The notes under the pieces were generated by a model. That model ran no database searches and was not told the DNA's origin. It saw only the letters and a list, made by a program, of their open reading frames with translations. Shown here in pieces: positions 52,362 through 64,000 of a DNA stretch of 64,000 nucleotides (its first letter is position 1; each line of letters starts with the position of its first letter). The translations under genes were made by a program, and so were the position numbers. Source of the stretch: Paenibacillus psychroresistens (lineage in GTDB: Bacteria; Bacillota; Bacilli; Paenibacillales; NBRC-103111); the NCBI RefSeq assembly GCF_009728935.1, contig NZ_CP034235.1, positions 7,279,501 to 7,343,500 of the forward strand, in the 5' to 3' direction.

Positions 52362-53043
52362 GAATGTCACGGTGATTGCATCTCTTATCGGCGATCCATC
52401 ACGTTTAGCAATGCTAATGAGTTTGCTAGGGGGAAAAGCTCTACCCGCTGGCGAATTAGCCCATGCGGCTCGAATATCTCCACAAACGGCCAGCTCGCAC
52501 TTAGCCAAGATGGTAGAGGGAGGTCTGCTGCTTCACGAACCACATGGCCGACATAAATATTTTCGACTTGCTAGTTATGAAGTTGGACATGTCCTTGAAT
52601 CCCTTATTACCATTGCACCACCCAAATCCGTGCGTTCACTCCGTGAATCCGACGAACTAAAGACACTGCGTCATGCTCGAACTTGCTATGACCACCTGGC
52701 TGGTAAAATTGGGGTAGCCCTTACGGATCGATTACTTGATATGAAATTATTAGAGGAATCCGGGAATGATTATGTATTGCGCTTAGAAGGTAAGGAAAAG
52801 TTAAGGGAGCTCGGAGTTGAGGTTGATGCAGATCCCCGGAAACGGCGACATTATGCTCGCCAATGCTTAGACTGGAGGGAACGGCGGCACCACTTAGCAG
52901 GAAGCTTGGGAGCCCAGTTAACCAAAAGGCTGTTCGAGCTAAAGTGGATTGAACGCATACCTAATGGCCGGGCTGTTCGAGTAACAAACGAGGGAATCCA
53001 AGGATTAGCAGGCGAGTTCGGGCTTCATTACCCCTTTATTTGA
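52333..53043 (+). CDS. ArsR-type regulator with C-terminal extension; start region altered by a deletion
   Basis: A winged-helix domain (IASLIGDPSRLAMLMSLLGG, ISPQTASSHLAKMVEGG, HKYFRLASYEVGHVL; residues about 14-100) is followed by a 130-residue extension containing DPRKRRHYARQCLDWRERRH, typical of the long YcgE/YczG-like ArsR group. Family members usually start MNPNV or similar. Here NPNV is preceded by TTA instead of ATG, and the bases before it belong to the EamA gene on the other strand. The ATG at 52333 has no ribosome site. The regulatory domains are intact, but expression is doubtful. It probably once controlled the divergent EamA gene. Confidence 0.75.
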   Translation: MINFVQSLNPNVTVIASLIGDPSRLAMLMSLLGGKALPAGELAHAARISPQTASSHLAKMVEGGLLLHEPHGRHKYFRLASYEVGHVLESLITIAPPKSVRSLRESDELKTLRHARTCYDHLAGKIGVALTDRLLDMKLLEESGNDYVLRLEGKEKLRELGVEVDADPRKRRHYARQCLDWRERRHHLAGSLGAQLTKRLFELKWIERIPNGRAVRVTNEGIQGLAGEFGLHYPFI

Positions 53044-53058
53044 TTACCCAAGAAACTT

Positions 53059-53085
53059 CTCGACTCTTCGTCGAGGGATTTTTCC
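53059..53085 (+). terminator. Terminator of the ArsR gene
   Basis: CTCGAC (53059-53064) pairs with GTCGAG (53070-53075) and is followed by GGATTTTT. Confidence 0.7.
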
Positions 53086-53267
53086 CGTTTTCGGAGTCTT
53101 ATTCTTTATCATTTACATGAAGGTAAATTTTGTTGATTTCTCGTTGATTTGATTATTTGAACATTTAATGTGTTGATTTTAAGACTGAACTGGGTACGTT
53201 GAAGAGAAGTGAACTTAAAGCCTATACAAGAGGTATATTGCAATCTTTGAGAGTACAAATAATAAAA

Positions 53268-53307
53268 GCCGAGATACCTCCAGAGTGGAAGTTCCCGGCT
53301 TTTTGTG
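53268..53307 (+). terminator. Second terminator-like hairpin in the ArsR/sulfurtransferase gap
   Basis: AAAAGCCGAGA…TTCCCGGCTTTTTG. The gap 53044-53486 holds this and the ArsR terminator. The rest (repeated GTTGATTT words near 53131-53175) shows no gene. Confidence 0.65.
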
Positions 53308-53486
53308 TCCGTACAGAGCATTGGGAGTAATAAGATCGTGCGTTTGGTTCGAGGGTTCTTGTAAGTATTTTCAGTGTGTGATTGTTGACTCCGTGTTGAT
53401 TTAGAACCACTCAGAGTACGCTTTAAAGGCTAACTTACCTATCATATCAAATACACCGTTCCTTTTAGCACGGGGCTTCACGACTT

Positions 53487-54332
53487 TTATTCTCTGCCAG
53501 TCGCAACCGGATTCTCCCCGTAACTAATCCAATCACTCCAGCTGCCCGCATAAAGCTTCACATTCGTGAAACCTGCTTCGCTCAGTCCCAATACATTTGG
53601 AGTAGCCGTAACACCCGAGCCGCAGTACACGATGATTTCCTTATCTCTAGGAAGTTCAGCATAATTCGCGATGAGCTCATCATCTGTCTTCACTCTGCCC
53701 TGCTCGTCCAGTACGCCTTTCCAAAACTTATTGATTGCACCGGGAATGTGCCCAGCCGCTTTATCTATAGGCTCAGCCTCACCTAGGTAACGTGGCGCTT
53801 CACGTGAATCCAGCAATATGGTTCCCGGCTGTCCAAGTTTGGCCCGAACTTCTGCCACATCGACAAGCAAATCCGATTGAGGATTAGCAATAAATGTTGC
53901 CGGGATTGGCGTTTCTTGCAAAGCATCAACAGGCTGTCCCTCCCGTTTCCAAGCAGAAAAGCCTTCATCCAGCACAAAAACATCCTCGTGGCCCAAATAC
54001 TTCAACAACCACCAAAAACGGGAGGCCATTGCTCCACCCTGATCGTCATAAGCGACAATACGCGTGTCCTTGCTTATCCCCGCAAGTCCAAGCTTCAAAG
54101 CTAGCGGCTCCAAGTCTGGCAGTGGATGCCGGCCACCGTGCTCGCCAATCGGTGCGGACAGGTCCCGCTCTAAATCGAAGTATACCGCCCCGGGTATATG
54201 CGATTCTCCATAAGCTTGGCGTCCTGCATCCACATGCCCAAGCTGAAATCGGCAATCGGCAATAACTAAATCGGATGCGAACAGGTTAGCTTTCAGCCAT
54301 TCAATTGAGACGATATGCTTCAATTCCCTCAT
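53487..54332 (-). CDS. Sulfurtransferase (thiosulfate/3-mercaptopyruvate), tandem rhodanese
   Basis: This is a 281-residue cytoplasmic protein with two rhodanese domains. The inactive first domain holds GHVDAGRQAYGESHIPGAVY and YDDQGGAMASRFWWLLKYLG. The second carries DSREAPRYLGEAEPIDKAAG and the active loop VYCGSGVTAT, with Cys at about 240. CGSGVTAT is nearer the 3-mercaptopyruvate type than the CRKGVTA thiosulfate type. AAGGG lies five bases before the ATG at 54332. The gene follows an LLM monooxygenase by eight bases, which suggests an organosulfur-use operon. Confidence 0.88.
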   Translation of the reverse strand: MRELKHIVSIEWLKANLFASDLVIADCRFQLGHVDAGRQAYGESHIPGAVYFDLERDLSAPIGEHGGRHPLPDLEPLALKLGLAGISKDTRIVAYDDQGGAMASRFWWLLKYLGHEDVFVLDEGFSAWKREGQPVDALQETPIPATFIANPQSDLLVDVAEVRAKLGQPGTILLDSREAPRYLGEAEPIDKAAGHIPGAINKFWKGVLDEQGRVKTDDELIANYAELPRDKEIIVYCGSGVTATPNVLGLSEAGFTNVKLYAGSWSDWISYGENPVATGRE

Positions 54333-54340
54333 TCCTTCCC

Positions 54341-55690
54341 TTACTTCAGATTAGAATCACTTTCAACTCGAGTTGCATTTCGATTAACCGGTACCTTAAG
54401 GCCAAGATGCCCTCTCAGCGTATCATGTTCATACTCGGTACGGAACAACCCGCGTGCTTGAAGAATAGGAACCACATGATCAACAAAGTCGCTTATGCCT
54501 TCAGGCAGCACATGCCCCAGAAGGATAAATCCATCTACCGCGCCAGCATGGAAGAAACGCTCCAGCTCATCTGCAATCTGCACAGGAGTTCCGACTAGAG
54601 TACCTTTTGGCGTTGCATTGCGCAGAGCTACCTGACGCAAGGTCAGCCCCTCATCTTTGGCATATTTTTTTATGCGGTCTGTTACGCTTTTATAATTCTC
54701 GCTGCCTAAATCTCCAAGCTCAGGAAACGGTTCATCTAGCGGATATTGTGAAAAATCATGATGATTAAACCAGCGCCCCATATAGCGCAAAGCGTTCTCG
54801 ATGCTGATCAATCCGGCGATTTTCTCATATTTAGCCAAAGCTTCCTCTTCTGTTGCGCCAACAACCGGCGAGATGCCTGGCAGGATAAGCAGCTCGTCCG
54901 GAGTTCTGCCGTATTTAGCAAGACGTCCCTTGATATCATCATAGAACCGCTTAGATTCTTCAACCGTAGTTACGCCGCCAATACCTGTGAATACCGCATC
55001 TGCCCCTTTGGCTGCGAGTTCTTTTCCAGCGTCTGAGGAGCCTGCCTGAAAGATAACTGGCTGCCCCTGCGGAGTTCTGCCAATGTTCAAAGGGCCTTGC
55101 ACGGAGAAATGCTCACCCTTGTGGTTCAGCTTATGCATTTTCTGCGGATCAAAGAAAACTCCGCTTTCTTTATCGCGAATGAATGCATCCTCTTCCCAAG
55201 AATCCCACAATCCGCGCACAACGCTTAAATGCTCATCCGCAAGCTCATAGCGTTTGTCATGGGGCGGATGCTGCTCGCGGCTGTAATTAAGTGCCGCCCC
55301 GTCAAGCGCTGAAGTAACCAAATTCCAGCCAGCCCGCCCTTTGCTAAGAATATCCAGCGAAGCAAATTGACGCGCAACCGTGAAAGGCTCGCTATACGTT
55401 GCCGAAATCGTACCGACAAGACCAATCTTCGAGCTATACGCAGATAAAACGGATAATGTGGTTACTGGTTCTAAGCGGTTTAGGTACTGAGGCATAGTGA
55501 CCTCGTTAATAAACAGCCCATCTGCAATAAAAACAAAATCGAGCTTGCCTTCTTCCGATTTTTGAACCATTTGCTTGTAATGCTCTAAATTGATTGCTCC
55601 ATCAGCTGGTGTGCTTGGGTACAGCCAGGACGCCATTTGCTCCCCGGTTGCAAGCAATGCAGCTCCGAGCCTCATTCTTTTATCCGCCAT
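54341..55690 (-). CDS. FMN-dependent LLM-class monooxygenase (NtaA/SnaA/DszA type)
   Basis: This is a 449-residue flavin monooxygenase of the two-component bacterial luciferase-like class. It has LDFVFIADGLFINEVTMPQY, SRGRAGWNLVTS-like (SKGRAGWNLVTS) and GQPVIFQAGSSDAGKELAAK, all typical of the NtaA/SnaA/SoxA/DszA group. These enzymes oxidise organosulfur or aminopolycarboxylate compounds with reduced FMN from a separate reductase. None is encoded nearby. Neighbouring sulfurtransferase and TTT transporter genes suggest scavenging of sulfur or organic acids. Confidence 0.88.
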   Translation of the reverse strand: MADKRMRLGAALLATGEQMASWLYPSTPADGAINLEHYKQMVQKSEEGKLDFVFIADGLFINEVTMPQYLNRLEPVTTLSVLSAYSSKIGLVGTISATYSEPFTVARQFASLDILSKGRAGWNLVTSALDGAALNYSREQHPPHDKRYELADEHLSVVRGLWDSWEEDAFIRDKESGVFFDPQKMHKLNHKGEHFSVQGPLNIGRTPQGQPVIFQAGSSDAGKELAAKGADAVFTGIGGVTTVEESKRFYDDIKGRLAKYGRTPDELLILPGISPVVGATEEEALAKYEKIAGLISIENALRYMGRWFNHHDFSQYPLDEPFPELGDLGSENYKSVTDRIKKYAKDEGLTLRQVALRNATPKGTLVGTPVQIADELERFFHAGAVDGFILLGHVLPEGISDFVDHVVPILQARGLFRTEYEHDTLRGHLGLKVPVNRNATRVESDSNLK

Positions 55691-55714
55691 GTATGCTCAC
55701 CTGCCTTATGAATT

Positions 55715-56095
55715 TTAGTTGTCTTCCCGCACGAACGCATTATACGTATTAATCCGATGGGCCAATGCCGAGCCTGCCTTAAGAGCAGCAGCAACTAGAA
55801 TCGTCTCGGTAACCTCTTCAATCGTAACTCCCTCTTGCTTGGCAAGTCTGGTGAAATGCTCAATACTGTAGGCATTGTCTGTTATATGTGAAATCGCAAC
55901 TGCAACAACCAGCTTCTCTTTTTTACTGACAAGGTTTGGCGTTAATACACGGTGGCTGAACTCCAAAAAGGAGGTATACAGCTGCTCATTGATCTCTTCA
56001 AATTGCTCGATTACTGATAGGCTGGAAGCCGTATAAAGCTCGTCACTAGGGTTTTCTGCAAATACATTTAGTGCATTAATTCCATTATAGAGCTC
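55715..56095 (-). pseudogene. Carboxymuconolactone decarboxylase/AhpD-like gene, 5' truncated
   Basis: The frame is open from 56095 and reads LYNGINALNVFAENPSDELY … VSKKEKLVVAVAISHITDNA, then YSIEHFTRLAKQEGVTIEEV, the CMD/AhpD fold. No ATG, GTG or TTG occurs before the TTG at 55966, so at least 20 start codons are lost. The CxxC pair of AhpD (usually T-Q-C-P-Y-C) is replaced by T-D-N-A-Y-S, so peroxidase chemistry is not possible. It is cut on its upstream side together with TctB. A shortened protein from 55966 would lack a helix of the fold. Confidence 0.7.
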
Positions 56096-56125
56096 TCAGG
56101 TGGATTGCTATCGTTAGTTGCATGC

Positions 56126-56380
56126 CTAATAGCTTACTCGATTATTCGGTTGGTTTGGAAACGGCGACGCAAACGACTCCTCCTCTTCCGTTTTCTCGTT
56201 AGAAAAAAACAGGATTATAGAAACTATCATGATGATTGAACTCAAGCTAACAGGCCACAAACCTGGACCCGGGTTGCTTAAGCTGCCGAAAGGCATTCGG
56301 CTCGAATAAAAGAAAAAAAACAGTCCCAAAACGAATGGGACAGCGCTTTTGGAAACAACGTAAAATCTAGTAGAATTCAA
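56126..56380 (-). pseudogene. TctB-like subunit of a tripartite tricarboxylate transporter, truncated
   Basis: This is an 84-residue fragment with a first membrane segment (SAVPFVLGLFFFFYSSRMPF), the conserved GSLSNPGPGLWPVSLSSI and a second segment. TctB proteins are normally about 150 residues with four segments. The frame starts at a TTG with AGGGAGTG eight bases upstream, so the 5' end is native. The 3' half and the whole TctA gene that should follow are missing. Confidence 0.8.
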
Positions 56381-56481
56381 GGTAAGGTCACTCCCTCTAC
56401 AAACATTCGAGGCGCCTGGAAGCTGTTATGTTTCACTTCCAAGCACCCCCATGGAGCTGCTAAATGTTTATTGGTTTGTAA

Positions 56482-57519
56482 TTATTTTTTTAGTTTAGGT
56501 GCATAGTAAGTATTGGCATCATCATAAGCTTTGCGGAAATCTACGGCCGAAGCAAAGATCGGTTCAATAAAAATATTATCGAAGGATTTCTTTACATCCG
56601 CATCCTGCGTTGCTTGCTTTAATGCATCCTCAAGCTTGGCGATAACATCAGCAGGTGTACCTTTGGGAACAATTAGCCCACCTGGTGGCGGTGCAAATGT
56701 TAAACCTGTAAGATTCTGCTCATCTGAAGTTTGAACATCTGGAAGAATTGCTGAGCGTTTCTTCGTTACAATAGCTAGAGCTTTAAATTTATTGTCTTTA
56801 ACATACGAAAGGATCTCTGAATCTACATTTACAATGGCATCTACATTATTGCCCAATAGCGCGTTAACGGCATCAACACCACCATTAAATGGAATCAATT
56901 GAACCTTCAAGCCTTGTGTTTCTGCGAATTGCTGCAAGCCAATAAAAGAAGGTGAAGCTGGTCCAGTACTGCCTATTTTGATCTTGTTTGGATTGGCTTT
57001 AATATCATCTACTAAATCCTGAAGCTTGCTATACTTACTGCTCGCCGATACAGCAATCGCATAAGGGTTGTCCATAAATCCGCCAACTGCATCCAAATCA
57101 TTGATAGTATACCCAACATCAGAAGATAAAGGTGTAATGATTCCAGGACCTACTGAGGTGAAACCAATTGTGTAACCATCTGGTTTAGCATGTACGACCT
57201 CATTCATTGAAATCGCGCCGCCTCCACCAGGCTTGTCAATTACTTCAACGGATTGGCCCAGAACTTGAGAAAGCTTGGGAGCTAAAGCTCTTATTGCTAA
57301 ATCTGTTGCACCACCAGCAGAGAATGGCACTAGAATCTGAATAGGTTTAGTCGGATAATCTGTTCCGCCTGCTGCTGGGGCAGCACTTGCGCTTACAACA
57401 GGAGTTGCACTGGCTGGTGCCGCGCTACTCGGAGTTTCATCCTTTTTCCCACAAGCCGTCAACACCGTGATTAATAGAATGGACAAACCTAGAACAGCAT
57501 ACTTAAATTTACTTTTCAT
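56482..57519 (-). CDS. TctC/Bug-family solute-binding lipoprotein
   Basis: This is a 345-residue TTT-family binding protein. Its lipobox is VLTAC (Cys about 23) and an Ala/Pro/Ser spacer follows. YPTKPIQILVPFSAGGATDL, VEVIDKPGGGGAISMNEVVH and KPDGYTIGFTS are Bug hallmarks for carboxylate ligands. GGAGGAAAAG precedes the ATG at 57519. TctB is truncated and TctA is absent, so the transporter is dead unless another TctAB pair exists. Confidence 0.88.
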   Translation of the reverse strand: MKSKFKYAVLGLSILLITVLTACGKKDETPSSAAPASATPVVSASAAPAAGGTDYPTKPIQILVPFSAGGATDLAIRALAPKLSQVLGQSVEVIDKPGGGGAISMNEVVHAKPDGYTIGFTSVGPGIITPLSSDVGYTINDLDAVGGFMDNPYAIAVSASSKYSKLQDLVDDIKANPNKIKIGSTGPASPSFIGLQQFAETQGLKVQLIPFNGGVDAVNALLGNNVDAIVNVDSEILSYVKDNKFKALAIVTKKRSAILPDVQTSDEQNLTGLTFAPPPGGLIVPKGTPADVIAKLEDALKQATQDADVKKSFDNIFIEPIFASAVDFRKAYDDANTYYAPKLKK

Positions 57520-57840
57520 TTTCTTTTCCTCCTTATTTTTCCGGCTATCCTTTATAACCTTAGCACTTAGGGTTTGATGCCCTTTGCTTACTTGGAAATA
57601 ATACTCTGTATAACACTCGGAATAATATGATTATATGAGCTAGCTGTAAATAAGTAAAGTTGAAATAAAGAATACATACTATCGAAAAAAGCGAATTCTT
57701 CCTATAAAACAACACAAAATACCGCCTGAGAAGCTAGGCGGTTTAGGGTCTTGGACAAAAGTCTTTATGTAATGTTTTTGTAACAAGCAACAAGGTGTAT
57801 CCCGGCCTTTAGTTTGTCTGTACAGATGACTTCAGACGCT
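57520..57840. other. Intergenic region with an ACCGCCT hairpin and a half terminator
   Basis: This gap holds the TctC promoter region (no convincing -35/-10 pair) and the hairpin ACCGCCT-8 nt-AGGCGGT (57721-57742), which on the minus strand is followed by ATTTTGTG and may end the oxygenase transcript. It also holds a right-half copy of the recurrent terminator (AACAAGGTGTATCCCGGCCTTTA, 57791-57813 region) whose left half is lost. Confidence 0.5.
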
Positions 57841-58470
57841 CTAACGATACCTTTGTTTTCTCATCCACAGCGACGCGACCCATTTCTCCCCGACTACGAC
57901 GGGATTTCCTGCATGCAAAGTGAGTGCATTCAAACGAATATCGTTATAAAAATATTCAAAATAGACGGCACTGCCTTTTTTAGGAGTTACTGAAAAATGA
58001 AGCGAAGGGAAGTGCGTTTCTCCCCCCTCTTCCACATCATTTAAATACATAACCAGCGTGCTAATACGATTGTTGATAACATTTCCGGACGTAAAATAGT
58101 CAAAATGAGACTGGTACTGATCTCCGGTTTTATAATGTAAAATTTGCAGCGGTTCAGCATGTGAAACGGGTATATTCATCAGACCGGATACTCTAGCTTC
58201 GATTTTATGTATTAAATCATTTTCACTTTCCTCGAAAAACATGCTGCTATTGGTTCTAATATCACTTACGAGGTGCGATTTACCGATTTTCGCTCGCTGC
58301 AGCCTGTCTATGGCTAAATCAATCAGAGCCTCGCATTCCGCGAAACTTAATACATTTTCCAATATCATAATAAGCGGTTCATCTATTCTGCCGACTATCC
58401 TAATTTCTTTATCTGTTGTTATAATTTTGTTTCCCAATGAATCTACAATCGTCTGCTCTTTAATGATCAT
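57841..58470 (-). CDS. 2-oxoglutarate/Fe(II) oxygenase, prolyl 4-hydroxylase-like
   Basis: This is a 209-residue cytoplasmic enzyme. The double-stranded beta-helix core has QSHFDYF (first His and Asp of the iron triad), STLVMYLNDVEEGGETHFPS, LTLHAGNPVVVGEKWVASLW (distal His, and Lys for 2-oxoglutarate). This is the bacterial P4H/EGLN-like family that hydroxylates prolines in proteins. GGGGATG precedes the ATG at 58470. Possible targets are the Pro-rich surface proteins nearby or translation factors; neither is shown by sequence. Confidence 0.85.
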   Translation of the reverse strand: MIIKEQTIVDSLGNKIITTDKEIRIVGRIDEPLIMILENVLSFAECEALIDLAIDRLQRAKIGKSHLVSDIRTNSSMFFEESENDLIHKIEARVSGLMNIPVSHAEPLQILHYKTGDQYQSHFDYFTSGNVINNRISTLVMYLNDVEEGGETHFPSLHFSVTPKKGSAVYFEYFYNDIRLNALTLHAGNPVVVGEKWVASLWMRKQRYR

Positions 58471-58723
58471 CGTTGCATCCCCTAATATTGACTACTGAGG
58501 AAGTAATCGAATTTGCATTATATCTGTTGAGTTACATAGTTCTTCACAGGATCTGAAATACCTTCCATATTTTTCTTGTCATGATAATCTATCGTTTAGG
58601 TGCTCGGCAAGATATTGAACATGCTTTGCACAAATTATTGAATTACTCTCGCTTTGTTCCGCAGTTATAATGATCTCCGAGTACACTTGTATGTGCTCAT
58701 ATTTGTTAATCGGAGGGATTTCA

Positions 58724-63931
<5,208 letters not shown>

Positions 63932-63944
63932 ATGTCTTCCAGAA

Positions 63945-63990
63945 GGAGCATCTTATGCCGAACATACGGTCGTAAGGTGCTCTTTCCTTT
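63945..63990 (+). terminator. Terminator of the GH36-like gene
   Basis: GAGCATCTTATG pairs with CGTAAGGTGCTC (63971-63982, allowing G-T pairs) and is followed by TTTCCTTTC. Confidence 0.7.
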
Positions 63991-64000
63991 CTTTCGGTTT

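Noticed and set aside
52362..52508. N-terminal extension of the EamA frame (CELAVCGDIRAAWANSP)
   Set aside because: It is antisense to the ArsR winged-helix coding sequence and shows no transporter character.
53109..53410. Two overlapping short frames in the ArsR/sulfurtransferase gap
   Set aside because: No ribosome site; they cross two terminator hairpins and have no recognisable protein features.

Overview
The window looks like a chromosomal segment of a low-to-mid GC Gram-positive endospore former, most likely Paenibacillus or a close relative. Signs of this are three very large secreted proteins that end in triple SLH domains, stalk-domain (copper amine oxidase N-terminal-like) and GLUG/FIVAR proteins, strong GGAGG ribosome sites, many GTG and TTG starts, AraC regulators next to glycoside hydrolases, and a KinB-like histidine kinase. 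No rRNA, tRNA, CRISPR array, transposase, integrase or phage structural gene was seen.

Layout. 1-7.2 kb: tail of a cohesin-like SLH protein, a HupE/UreJ-type membrane protein, a metallo-beta-lactamase-fold lipoprotein with a scrambled partial duplicate upstream, a VanX-like D-Ala-D-Ala dipeptidase and an ABC-F ATPase. 7.3-10.5 kb: a decayed VOC gene, an ECF-like sigma factor, a ten-unit 51-bp palindromic tandem repeat, a GNAT gene that takes its stop codon from that repeat, and a divergent LysR gene. 10.5-20.5 kb: a stalk-domain secreted protein, a NudK-like Nudix hydrolase and a rhamnoside module (two GH78 genes in one operon, flanked by two AraC regulators). 20.5-26 kb: an unknown protein, a ribbon-helix-helix/ankyrin protein with a palindrome in its own promoter, an NAD(P)-binding protein behind a TetR-type operator, a membrane protein/Cro-HTH pair and a zinc-free MDR oxidoreductase. 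26-32 kb: a 1970-residue GLUG/FIVAR/SLH protein. 32-39.5 kb: a frameshifted GNAT, a histidine kinase, an Lrp/YitT divergent pair, and a three-gene ABC-2 exporter operon divergent from a double-HTH MerR regulator.

39.5-57.5 kb holds an SdpR/SdpI pair, an iron-citrate-type uptake operon with a Fur box and an AraC activator, tandem orphan solute-binding lipoproteins, an NmrA-like protein, an EamA/ArsR junction, a sulfurtransferase, an LLM flavin monooxygenase and a tripartite tricarboxylate binding protein. This stretch is full of genes cut by clean internal deletions: a solute-binding lipoprotein, a LuxR regulator, an unknown small protein, an M23 peptidase, two EamA transporters, a carboxymuconolactone decarboxylase and TctB. 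The last 6 kb carry a prolyl-4-hydroxylase-like oxygenase and a 1735-residue SLH-anchored GH36-like enzyme with three nearly identical FN3 modules.

How the parts work together. The SLH enzymes, the rhamnosidase operon and the orphan binding proteins fit a plant-polysaccharide, cell-surface lifestyle. The Fur/AraC siderophore locus, the SdpRI pair, the ABC-F and VanX-like genes and the exporter are typical soil-competition functions. The strongest candidates for undescribed biology are the 51-bp hairpin array, the RHH-ankyrin autoregulatory unit, an orphan 59-residue ORF at 39603-39782, and the orphan binding-protein family. All coordinates, translations and repeats were read by eye. Family names are recognition from memory, with no database search.
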